A stretch of 5,824 nucleotides of DNA from Bryobacterales bacterium. Its GTDB lineage: Bacteria > Acidobacteriota > Terriglobia > Bryobacterales > Bryobacteraceae. The position numbers were made by a program, and so were the translations under genes. Position 1 is the first letter of the stretch. Every line of letters starts with the position of its first letter. Below the pieces are notes generated by a model. That model had not been told where the DNA came from. It was given only the letters and a program-made list of their open reading frames with translations, and ran no database searches. Shown here one piece after another: positions 1-5,824 of the stretch. Location: assembly GCA_003132865.1 (NCBI GenBank), contig PKYZ01000872.1:6486-12309 (forward strand), written 5' to 3'.

Positions 1-185
1 GTCTTCGGAAAGATGCCGGCGGGTCGCGGATCACCATCTCCTCCACCACGTCGTCCACCGAGCCGGAATCGATGCATACGCGGCCCACGGTCACCTTTCC
101 GGCGCGGCGCGCGCCGTGGTGTCGATTTCCTCCAGGCACGAGGCGCCCAGACGCCCGGCCGGGGCGCGCCTGCTTGGCGAGCCGG
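1..185 (-). pseudogene. Broken partial copy of the ribonuclease J gene (left end cut by window edge)
   Basis: This stretch aligns to 2513-2732 of the intact RNase J gene in the same orientation, covering about residues 395-465 of that protein (the end of the metallo-beta-lactamase/beta-CASP core and the start of the C-terminal region). By eye the alignment shows an extra G in the run at 21-23, a missing G near 119, a 33-base deletion after about 128 (intact residues about 411-421) and an extra base near 161. No single frame stays open, so it cannot encode the domain. Within the first 125 bases I count five substitutions, all synonymous in the RNase J frame; the part from 130 to 181 is more diverged, with amino-acid changes. 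Homology fades after about 185, and the remnant probably continues leftward outside the window. It is a decayed duplicate or a remnant of a second RNase J gene. Confidence 0.85.
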
Positions 186-188
186 CGC

Positions 189-229
189 TACACCTGCCGA
201 GCACCGTGAGCTTTCGGCAGGCCGGTGTA
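189..229. other. Imperfect inverted repeat (hairpin) between two gene remnants
   Basis: The left arm TACACCTGCCGA (189-200) pairs with TCGGCA (214-219) and GGTGTA (224-229), giving 12 base pairs with a four-base bulge (220-223) and a 13-base loop. It lies just beyond the stop codon of the pRiA4b-like remnant in that gene's reading direction. Neither side carries a T-run, so it does not look like a standard intrinsic terminator. It could be an old terminator, a small repeat element or chance. Confidence 0.35.
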
Positions 230-270
230 AGAAACTGGGGCGGCCTATTTCTCCGAGGAATATACCTGCC

Positions 271-592
271 TCATTTCTTTCCGGCGGCGGCTTTGTTCCG
301 GCGCCGCTGCAGCGGCGCTAACCGTCGGTTGACCTCGTCGACGGAGAAGGCCTCCGGATCGAAGCCGTCGCCCAGCCAGTCCAGGAGTTCGTCATGTTCT
401 TCATGCCCCGGATCGCTGATCGCCTCCAGCAGATTGTAGAAACCGGGATATCCCGCCACAGTCCTCGGGCGGTCCGTGCCGTTCACCCGCCAGGCACGCG
501 GGGTAAGCGCGCCCTGGCTCAGGCCCCAGTCGTTTCTCGACCACGATTCGATGCTCCCAGCTATCACCGAAGTCATAGGTGTACACAGCCTT
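271..592 (-). pseudogene. pRiA4b ORF-3-like protein, C-terminal half, frameshifted
   Basis: Read leftward from 592, the translation gives YTYDFGDSWEH, then an EPG..YPACLAGER segment and PPEDCGG. After a frame change it continues as GFYNLLEAISDP, a WLGDGFDPEAF segment and EVNRRL, ending at a TGA at 271-273. These are the hallmark blocks of the plasmid pRiA4b ORF-3-like family, also known as an IS1096 passenger protein. The break is in the C-run at 452-454 (a G-run on the coding strand): removing one base restores CGGYPGFYN. The family is usually around 180-200 residues, but only about 105 are recognisable here. An in-frame TGA lies at 605-607, and I see no N-terminal half upstream. The function of the family is not well established. 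I call this a truncated, frameshifted remnant; a short GTG-started product from 586 is possible but would lose the family fold after the frameshift. Confidence 0.82.
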
Positions 593-662
593 TATGGGAC
601 ATTGTCATTTTGCGGTGACAGAAAGGCTTCCGCTGTACCATGCCATTCCGCTCTTTTGAGGC

Positions 663-910
663 GGCATCCACGCTACGCAGAGTGCGGGTTCAAATTTTTT
701 CACGCGGGCGGCGGCCCGCGAAATCTTCTCGCGACAGCGCATCGACGGCTACATGTTCGATGTAGAGATTCTGGCGATCACGCGCCGTTTAGGCTACCGC
801 ATCCCGCAGGTGCCCATCCACTGGCGCGACGATGGCGACAGCCGGCTGGAACTGGTCAGCGGCAATTTGCGGAACGTGTCGATATTTTTCGCATCAGGAT
901 AACGCAATAG
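663..910 (+). pseudogene. C-terminal remnant of a family 2 glycosyltransferase (dolichyl-phosphate sugar synthase type)
   Basis: In pieces of frame the plus strand reads GIH-TQ-CGFKFF (663-701), then FTRAAAREIFSRQRIDG, FDVEILAITRRLGYRI and PQVPIHW (699-830 or so). These are the conserved C-terminal blocks of GT2 enzymes that move a sugar onto a polyprenyl phosphate (DPM1/ALG5-like), including the normally invariant DTQCGFK. The frame is broken by two extra bases before the Cys codon at 683, by one extra T in the run 695-700, and probably again near 881. In the 699 frame it stops at TAA 900-902; the other frame gives a more family-like VDIFRIR ending before TAG 908-910. The catalytic N-terminal part with the DxD motif is absent, with unrelated sequence upstream of about 640. 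Its 3' end overlaps, antisense, the tail of the PEP-CTERM frame. It is clearly non-functional. Confidence 0.82.
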
Positions 911-1603
911 CCGGCGCACCAGACCGGCGCAACCCGCTCCCGCAAAGAGCAGAAATGTGCCGGGTTCCGGCGTCGGCGTTTCGCCAGGGGCTGGAACAAA
1001 GGTGTAGCTGACGCCGGTCAAAGGCTGCCATTGGTCGTCGAAGAACTCAAAACTGCAGCAACCTAGGCTGAGGCCTACACCGAAATTGTGACGGCTAAAA
1101 GTAGCGTCCGACTCCTCTGCCCACAGGGACAAAGAGACGTCGAGCGTTTCCGGAGTGCCGAACACGAACGGCATGAATATGCCGTAACACTGGGTGTCTT
1201 GCGGAGGAACCCATAAATTGATAACGCACACTGCCGAGGCGGTTCCGCTCATTTGGCTTCCGTCATCATACCCTCCGCTATAGCTGAATGCCGGCTGGAA
1301 TAGACCCTCGCCGCTCCCTCCCGTTACCGTCAGTACGTAATCCGCGCCTAGTGACGCGGATGCCGGCCCTGCCGTAACCTTAGCACCTTCGCCAGGTGTA
1401 GAAACACCGGCGAAGACTTCCACCGATACGCCTGAAATGGAGACTTCGGCTCCCGCAGATGAGGAAGAATCGCCACAAGAAGCGGAGTAAACTGCCCCGA
1501 CCCAGTTGCCGAAGGATTCATAACCGTTACAGGTGGCCGAAGCGTCCACTGTGGACGCGAGGCCGGAAGCACAAGCGAGAAGAAACAGGACGAGAAAGCG
1601 CAT
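794..1603 (-). CDS. PEP-CTERM domain secreted protein with an abnormal C-terminal extension
   Basis: The protein has 269 residues. It starts with a signal peptide (MRFLVLFLLACASGLAS, probable cleavage after about residue 23). A low-complexity Gly/Ser/Ala-rich, beta-type region follows, with six cysteines (25, 43, 126, 139, 182, 183). Near the end it carries a PEP-CTERM sorting signal: TPEPG at 211-215, a hydrophobic stretch to about 229 and Arg 230-231. PEP-CTERM proteins are exported and handled by an exosortase, typically in bacteria making exopolysaccharide; no exosortase is seen here. I place the start at 1603 rather than an in-frame ATG at 1660, because GGAGA (1608-1612, coding strand) sits at good spacing and the signal peptide follows directly. 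The usual end is just after the Arg cluster, yet this frame runs about 35 more residues through antisense glycosyltransferase debris. The body matches no enzyme family I recognise. Confidence 0.85.
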   Translation of the reverse strand: MRFLVLFLLACASGLASTVDASATCNGYESFGNWVGAVYSASCGDSSSSAGAEVSISGVSVEVFAGVSTPGEGAKVTAGPASASLGADYVLTVTGGSGEGLFQPAFSYSGGYDDGSQMSGTASAVCVINLWVPPQDTQCYGIFMPFVFGTPETLDVSLSLWAEESDATFSRHNFGVGLSLGCCSFEFFDDQWQPLTGVSYTFVPAPGETPTPEPGTFLLFAGAGCAGLVRRLLRYPDAKNIDTFRKLPLTSSSRLSPSSRQWMGTCGMR

Positions 1604-1606
1604 AAA

Positions 1607-1613
1607 ATCTCCG
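1607..1613 (-). promoter_or_regulatory. Ribosome binding site of the PEP-CTERM gene
   Basis: On the minus strand CGGAGA precedes the ATG at 1603-1601 by about five bases (ATTTT). It supports the 1603 start over the in-frame ATG at 1660, which would place 19 charged or polar residues before the signal peptide. Confidence 0.65.
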
Positions 1614-1711
1614 TCCCCTCCGGCTCCTTCCAGGGCCGTTTGGTAGTGCCGTCCCTTCAACAGGCGGCGCCCGGAAACCTTCCGAGGGCTCCCTCAACCC
1701 AGCTCGAAGTA

Positions 1712-1733
1712 AGCCAGAACTGCCATTCTGGCT
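1712..1733. repeat. Perfect 8-bp inverted repeat in the PEP-CTERM leader
   Basis: AGCCAGAA (1712-1719) and TTCTGGCT (1726-1733) are perfect reverse complements around the six-base loop CTGCCA. The site lies 109-130 bases upstream of the PEP-CTERM start, so it could be a protein operator or a leader RNA hairpin. No T-run follows on either strand, so a terminator is unlikely. Confidence 0.5.
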
Positions 1734-1798
1734 CCCAGTCTGCCAACATTCTACACCCACGCGAGTCGCGCCGGTGCATGCGTTAACAAAATTTAATA

Positions 1799-2182
1799 CT
1801 ACTCAAACCGCCAGCCGCCTGATGCATGCTCCACCCTTGCCCCGTCCGGGTAAGCCCAAAACGACGGAGCGGCCTGTTGTCCAGGCGATCCATCGCACGC
1901 CTTTCCGTCCCCCTCCGTTTTCTTCGCCAAGAATTTGATCTGCCAGCCGCCAGACTCTACCCCCGCCGGTACCGGCAGCGCTTCAATCCGCCGCACCAGT
2001 TGAATGCGGATCGCCTTCTCAATGCCGGCCGTCAGCTTGCTGGTCGCCGCCGACCCTGGAAATGCTTGTCCGACCAACGCGGCGAAGCGGTGGGTCTTGG
2101 CAGACTCGTTGGGGAGCGAGCGGACCTCGGCCAGGTACTGCGAGAGGAGTTCCTTGATGGTGCTGTCGAGGGTTTCGGCCAT
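1799..2182 (-). CDS. Small uncharacterised protein (127 residues)
   Basis: I do not recognise this protein with confidence. The first 55 residues look alpha-helical (TIKELLSQYLAEVRSLPNES, then AKTHRFAALVGQAFPGS and GIEKAIRIQ). They recall, weakly, an N-terminal segment found in some large DNA methyltransferase or restriction-type proteins, where an AKTHRF-like block is followed by a GIEK block. The rest is a Trp- and Gly-containing tail (GGWQIKFLAKK, then FWAYPDG, ending GGWRFE). There is no signal peptide, membrane segment or catalytic motif. The ATG at 2182-2180 has no clear Shine-Dalgarno sequence, which lowers confidence in the start. It sits 54 bases downstream of RNase J on the same strand, with a hairpin between, so it may be read from the RNase J transcript or be an orphan fragment of a larger gene. 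Confidence 0.55.
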   Translation of the reverse strand: MAETLDSTIKELLSQYLAEVRSLPNESAKTHRFAALVGQAFPGSAATSKLTAGIEKAIRIQLVRRIEALPVPAGVESGGWQIKFLAKKTEGDGKACDGSPGQQAAPSFWAYPDGARVEHASGGWRFE

Positions 2183-2193
2183 GTACGGAACAA

Positions 2194-2214
2194 GACTAGC
2201 GCAAATCGCTGGTC
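2194..2214 (-). terminator. Possible weak terminator or spacer hairpin after RNase J
   Basis: On the minus strand GACCAGCG and CGCTAGTC flank the loop ATTTG, an 8-bp stem with one C-A mismatch. It is followed by the slightly T-rich TTGTTCC, just past the RNase J stop and before the next start. It lacks a proper T-run, so it is at best a weak intrinsic terminator and may only be a spacer structure. Confidence 0.3.
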
Positions 2215-2236
2215 CGTGCAGCCAGGTGATCGGCCA

Positions 2237-3907
2237 TCACACCTCCAGAATCACCGGCATAATCAGCGGCCGCCGCGAAGTCTCCTTCACGATATACCTC
2301 TTCAAATCCGCGCGGATCTTCTCCTTGATCACCCCCCAATCGGTCTTCTCCTCGCGGTTGGAGGCTTCCAGCGTTTTCGCCACCACCTGGCGGGCGCTTT
2401 GCATGAAGTCCGATCCGTCTTCGGCCAGCGCAAAGCCGCGGCTGACGATTTCCGGCAGGCTCTCCATGCGCCCGGTGTGCCGGTTGATGGCGATGATGGG
2501 CAGCACGATGCCGTCTTCGGAAAGATGCCGGCGGTCGCGGATCACCATCTCCTCCACCACGTCGTCCACCGAGCCGGAATCGATGCACACGCGTCCCACG
2601 GTCACCTTGCCGGCACGGCGCGCGCCGTGGTGGTCGATCTCCAGCACGTCGCCGGATTCCATGACGAAGGTATCTTCCAGGCCCGAGGCGCGCAGATGCT
2701 CGGCCAAGCGTGCGTGCTTGGCGAGTTGCCGGAACTCGCCGTGGATCGGCACGAAGTACCGCGGCCGCACCAGGTTCAGGACCAGCTTCATTTCTTCCAT
2801 GCTGGCGTGCCCGGAAACATGCACCGGCGGATTCATGCTGCCGTACAACACGTCGGCCCCGCGGCGCGCCATGTGGTCGATCATGCGGAAGATGCCCTTC
2901 TCGTTGCCCGGGATGATGCGCGAGCTCAACACCACCGTGTCGCCTTCTTCCACCGAGATGTGCTTGTGGTTATCCACGGCTACGCGCGAAAGCGCCGACA
3001 TGGGCTCGCCTTGCGTGCCCGAAATGAGCACGGTGACCTTTTCCGGGGCGGTGCCCATGACGTCCTGGGGACGGATCAGGACTCCGTCGGGAATCTCGAG
3101 CAGCCCGAGGGAGTGGGCAATCTCGCTGACGGTTGTCATACTCCGTCCGACAATCGCCACTTTGCGGCCGAACTGCGCCGAAAGATCCAGCACCAGTTGA
3201 ATTCTGTGGATGGAAGAACTGAAACAAGAGATCATCAGACGTCGTTGGGCGCGGTTGAAGATGTCTTCCATGCGCGGCTGGACGGCGCGCTCGGATTCGG
3301 TGTAGCCCGGCCGGTCGGCATTGGTCGAGTCGGAAAGGAGCAGCAGGACGCCCCGCTTGCCGTAGTCGGCCAGGGTGTGCAGGTCGAAGAGCTCGTTGTC
3401 GGTGGGGGTGGGATCGACCTTGAAATCGCCGGTGTGGATGATGACTCCGAGCGGCGTGGCGATGGCCAGCGCGACGGCGCTGACGATGGAGTGCGTTACA
3501 TGGATAAACTCGATCTTGAATGGACCTATCGTCAGTATTTGCTTAGGCTTGATTGGATTCAGCTCGGGTTCTTCTTCAAGCTCGTATTCTTCCAGCCGCC
3601 GCTCTACCAGAGCCAGCGTGAAGGCTGTTCCGTACACTGGCACGCGGATCTCGGTCAGGAAATAGGGCACCGCTCCGATGTGGTCCTCATGGCCGTGGGT
3701 CAGGATCAGAGCTTTGACCTGCGACTGGTTCTCCTTCAGGAAGGTGAGATCGGGCATGACCAAGTCCACGCCCAGCAGTTCGTCTTCCGGGAACATCATC
3801 CCAGAGTCGATCACGATGATTTCGTCGCCGAAACGGATGGCGGTCATGTTCATGCCGAACTCGCCCAATCCGCCCAGGGGGATTACTTGTAGTTTGTTTT
3901 CTGTCAT
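2237..3907 (-). CDS. rnj: Ribonuclease J (metallo-beta-lactamase/beta-CASP RNase)
   Basis: At 556 residues this is the normal length for RNase J, a zinc-dependent enzyme with endonuclease and 5'-3' exonuclease activity. It acts in the cytoplasm in mRNA decay and rRNA maturation in bacteria that have it. The N-terminus has the typical PLGGLGEFGMN block (residues 10-20). The zinc-binding HGHEDHIG is at 71-78, with His139 (VTHS) and Asp161 (HTGDFK) completing the metal site. The beta-CASP domain spans about 210-370, with SGTQGEP at 296-302 and HVSGHA at 363-368, and PIHGEF at 387-392 provides a further conserved His. The C-terminal domain (about 440-556) is also present. All catalytic residues I can check are intact. 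The ATG at 3907 lies 25 bases after the ABC transporter stop, with only a weak GTGAG upstream, suggesting co-transcription with that gene. A broken partial copy lies at 1-185. Confidence 0.96.
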   Translation of the reverse strand: MTENKLQVIPLGGLGEFGMNMTAIRFGDEIIVIDSGMMFPEDELLGVDLVMPDLTFLKENQSQVKALILTHGHEDHIGAVPYFLTEIRVPVYGTAFTLALVERRLEEYELEEEPELNPIKPKQILTIGPFKIEFIHVTHSIVSAVALAIATPLGVIIHTGDFKVDPTPTDNELFDLHTLADYGKRGVLLLLSDSTNADRPGYTESERAVQPRMEDIFNRAQRRLMISCFSSSIHRIQLVLDLSAQFGRKVAIVGRSMTTVSEIAHSLGLLEIPDGVLIRPQDVMGTAPEKVTVLISGTQGEPMSALSRVAVDNHKHISVEEGDTVVLSSRIIPGNEKGIFRMIDHMARRGADVLYGSMNPPVHVSGHASMEEMKLVLNLVRPRYFVPIHGEFRQLAKHARLAEHLRASGLEDTFVMESGDVLEIDHHGARRAGKVTVGRVCIDSGSVDDVVEEMVIRDRRHLSEDGIVLPIIAINRHTGRMESLPEIVSRGFALAEDGSDFMQSARQVVAKTLEASNREEKTDWGVIKEKIRADLKRYIVKETSRRPLIMPVILEV

Positions 3908-3932
3908 TCAGTTGAAGCTCACTATCTATACC

Positions 3933-5765
3933 TTATCTGTAGCCAGCCGCTTGCAGCTCGAACAACTCCGCGTATTGCCCGCCGAGCGCCACCAAGTGAG
4001 CGTGCGTGCCCTGCTCAAAGATCCGGCCGTTTTGGAGGACCAGGATACGATCCGCCATGCGGACTGTGGAAAATCTGTGGGAAATCAGCACCGCCATTCT
4101 CCCTTTAGTTAGTTCCGCGAAACGGCGGAAGACCTCATACTCGGCGCGGGCGTCCAGAGTGGCGGTGGGCTCGTCCAAGATTAACAGTTGCGCGTCGCGC
4201 ATGTAGGCCCGGGCGAGGGCAAACTTCTGCCATTCGCCGCCGGAGAGGTCCACGCCGCCATCGAACCTGCGGCCGATCATCTGGTCGTAGCCGTTGGGCA
4301 ATTTCCCGATGACCTGGAATGCCATGCTCTTCTGGGCGGCCATCTCGATGCGGGAACGGTCGGCGAGGTCTTCGATTTTACCAAAGCCAATGTTTTCTTT
4401 GACAAGCAGCTCATAGCGCATGTAGTCCTGGAAGATGACGCCGATCTCTTTGCGGAGGTCTTCGACGTCGTATTCGCGGAGATCCACGCCGTCGAGGAGA
4501 ATTTGTCCGGCGGTGGGGTCATAGAGCCGGGCAAGGAGCTTGACCAGAGTGGTTTTGCCAGCTCCATTCTCTCCGATAAGGGCTATTTTTTCTTGTGTTT
4601 CCAGGTGGAAGCTAATGTTCTCGACGACCATGCGATCCGAGCCCGGATAGGCAAAGGCAACGTTCTTAAACTCGAAGCCGGAGCGGATCGGCCTAGGTGC
4701 GGGCAGCGCGTTGGGGAGGCTGCGGATAGCGGGTTTCATCTCGAAGAACTCGAACAGGTCTTTCAAGTACAAAGCTTGGTCGGAGATATCGGTAAAACTT
4801 TGCAGGATTTTTTCGATGTACATGCTGGAACGGGAAAAGGCGCCGGTGAGGAACATAAACATCCCCACGGAGAGGGCGAATGCCAGGGTGCGGATCAAGA
4901 CCACCGCATAGGCACCGTAATAGCCGCCCGTAGAAACCAGGTTGAGCAGGAATCCGACGCTGGCGCGCTTGACGGCAACCTTCTTATTATCCTCGTAGAT
5001 ACGTTCGGAAACCTCACGATATCGTTCAGCGAGGTGCGGGCCCAGCCCGAAGATCTTGACTTCCTTGGCGCTTTGGTTGGAAGCGCCCAGCAGCCGGATG
5101 TAATCCAGGAGGCGGCGCTGCGGCGTCCAGCGATAGAGGACGGAATAGGCGAGCGTGGTGAAGTGGGTTTCGCCCAGGAACGCGGGGATTACGGCGGCGA
5201 CCAGGAGGATCATGAGCCAGGGCGAAAAGACGATCAGGCTGGCGGAGAGCGAAATCAGGCTGAGCGTGTCCTGGGCGACGTTCAGAACAGCCGCTAGAAG
5301 GCCAATGCGGCCGGTAGTTTGGCGGCGGGCGCGCTCCAATTTGTCGTAGAAGACCGGATCTTCAAACGAGGCCAGATCCAGTTGCGTGGCGTGTTCGATG
5401 AGCCGCACGCTGATGCGGTTGGTGAAGCGGTCGCCCAGCAGGCTATCGGCCAGGGAATTCGCGCGCGCCAGCAGGTCGCTGAGGACGGCCAGCCCCAATT
5501 CCAGGGCGACGAGTCTCCAGAGGCCGGCAGCATCGCCGTTTCCGCGCTTGATCCAGGCCACCACGCCATCCAGGATGAGCATCGAGACCCAGAGCATGGC
5601 CAGGGGCAGGAGCGCCCGTACGAGGCGCAGAGCGGTGGTGATGGATACCAGGGCCGGGCTGGTATCCCAAACCATCCCGAGCAGCGGACGGATGTTCCGC
5701 AGGGAGGCCAGACGGGTACGCCAAGTGGCGTCGCCGTCAGGCTTCCGGGGGATGGGTGGGTGCAT
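3933..5765 (-). CDS. ABC exporter half-transporter (fused permease and ATPase)
   Basis: The 610 residues form a typical half-transporter that would dimerise in the inner membrane and use ATP to export a substrate that cannot be named from sequence. Hydrophobic segments lie at about 38-68, 84-100, 158-200 and 270-308, making the type-1 exporter membrane domain. EVKIFGLG (235-242) is the typical coupling-region block of this subgroup. The nucleotide-binding domain follows: Walker A GENGAGKTT (398-406), Q-loop Gln446 (FQDYMRYEL), signature LSGGEWQK (507-514), Walker B LLILDEPT with catalytic Glu532, D-loop TLDAR and H-loop His563. All are intact, so the ATPase should be active. The N-terminus (about 35 residues) is polar with a weak start context: no clear Shine-Dalgarno precedes the ATG at 5765. 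It is the first gene of the leftward RNase J cluster. Lipid, peptide and drug exporters all share this build. Confidence 0.93.
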   Translation of the reverse strand: MHPPIPRKPDGDATWRTRLASLRNIRPLLGMVWDTSPALVSITTALRLVRALLPLAMLWVSMLILDGVVAWIKRGNGDAAGLWRLVALELGLAVLSDLLARANSLADSLLGDRFTNRISVRLIEHATQLDLASFEDPVFYDKLERARRQTTGRIGLLAAVLNVAQDTLSLISLSASLIVFSPWLMILLVAAVIPAFLGETHFTTLAYSVLYRWTPQRRLLDYIRLLGASNQSAKEVKIFGLGPHLAERYREVSERIYEDNKKVAVKRASVGFLLNLVSTGGYYGAYAVVLIRTLAFALSVGMFMFLTGAFSRSSMYIEKILQSFTDISDQALYLKDLFEFFEMKPAIRSLPNALPAPRPIRSGFEFKNVAFAYPGSDRMVVENISFHLETQEKIALIGENGAGKTTLVKLLARLYDPTAGQILLDGVDLREYDVEDLRKEIGVIFQDYMRYELLVKENIGFGKIEDLADRSRIEMAAQKSMAFQVIGKLPNGYDQMIGRRFDGGVDLSGGEWQKFALARAYMRDAQLLILDEPTATLDARAEYEVFRRFAELTKGRMAVLISHRFSTVRMADRILVLQNGRIFEQGTHAHLVALGGQYAELFELQAAGYR

Positions 5766-5781
5766 AGGTTCAGTTTAACAG

Positions 5782-5818
5782 GGCGAGCATGGCTCGCCGA
5801 TGGCGAGCTTCGCTCACC
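5782..5818. repeat. Two adjacent near-identical short hairpins (GGCGAGC units)
   Basis: GGCGAGC (5782-5788) and GCTCGCC (5792-5798) form a perfect 7-bp stem with a three-base loop. Three bases further on GGCGAGC (5802-5808) pairs with GCTCACC (5812-5818) with one mismatch, again with a three-base loop (TTC). The repeated GGCGAGC arm and matching geometry suggest a small repeated palindromic element rather than chance. It lies 17-53 bases upstream of the ABC transporter start, in the likely leader or promoter region. There is no T-run, so it is not a classical terminator. The unit may continue beyond the right edge. Confidence 0.5.
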
Positions 5819-5824
5819 GAAAGT

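Larger units (their letters stand above)
1604..1798. other. Intergenic region upstream of the PEP-CTERM gene
   Basis: This 195-base gap separates the small uncharacterised gene from the PEP-CTERM gene and should carry the latter's promoter. A TAGAAT hexamer on the minus strand (1753-1748) resembles a -10 box, but I find no good -35 partner. An AT-rich stretch at 1783-1798 follows the upstream gene's stop. Apart from the hairpin at 1712-1733 I see no gene or other strong signal here. Confidence 0.4.

Noticed and set aside
13..439. Plus-strand open frames across the left edge
   Set aside because: Proline/arginine-rich translations antisense to the RNase J and pRiA4b-like remnants; no family resemblance.
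1604..1660. An upstream in-frame ATG at 1660 for the PEP-CTERM gene
   Set aside because: It would put 19 mostly polar residues before the signal peptide, while the ATG at 1603 has a good ribosome binding site and starts the signal peptide directly.
1730..1746. Possible sigma-54 promoter (TGGCA with GC ten bases on) for the PEP-CTERM gene, as known for some exosortase-linked genes
   Set aside because: The -24 half fits, but the -12 half matches only the GC pair, and the site overlaps the hairpin arm by chance spacing; too weak to call.
2004..3200. A 398-codon plus-strand open frame
   Set aside because: It is another antisense shadow of RNase J, low-complexity Ser/Arg/Met-rich, with no motif.
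1826..3892. A 688-codon open frame on the plus strand
   Set aside because: It lies antisense to the intact RNase J gene and the small gene. Its translation is His/Arg/Asp-rich with no domain, as expected from the shadow of a GC-rich gene.
4188..5297. A 369-codon open frame on the plus strand
   Set aside because: It is antisense to the ABC exporter, whose Walker, signature and H-loop motifs are all in the minus-strand frame. The plus frame has no recognisable domain.
1..5824. CRISPR array, tRNA, rRNA or an intact insertion sequence
   Set aside because: I saw no spaced direct repeats, cloverleaf, rRNA-like stretch, transposase frame or terminal inverted repeats.

Overview
The window looks like chromosomal DNA of a GC-rich soil-type bacterium, most likely an acidobacterium of the Solibacter/Bryobacter kind. 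This rests on the style of the RNase J protein, a PEP-CTERM secreted protein and overall codon use. It is a judgement from memory of these families, not from a search. All intact genes read leftward (minus strand).

Layout. From right to left, positions 5765-1799 carry a compact minus-strand series: an ABC exporter with fused membrane and ATPase domains (5765-3933), then 25 bases later a full-length ribonuclease J (3907-2237), then 54 bases later a small uncharacterised protein (2182-1799). The first two are probably co-transcribed. A 195-base gap follows, with a perfect 8-bp hairpin. Next comes a PEP-CTERM secreted protein (1603-794), whose reading frame runs past its expected end.

The left 910 bases are a gene graveyard. 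They hold the 3' end of a family 2 glycosyltransferase on the plus strand (about 663-910, at least three indels), the C-terminal half of a pRiA4b ORF-3-like protein on the minus strand (271-592, one frameshift, no N-terminal half), and at the left edge a broken second copy of part of the RNase J gene (1-185, minus strand). The RNase J remnant is nearly identical to the intact gene 2.5 kb away. Over its best 125 bases every substitution I could find is synonymous, although the frame is broken by indels.

Nothing here amounts to a convincing new multi-gene system. The points most worth a second look are the RNase J partial duplicate, the PEP-CTERM frame that reads through into glycosyltransferase debris, the cluster of single-base indels confined to the left 0.9 kb, and a pair of near-identical short hairpins at the right edge.
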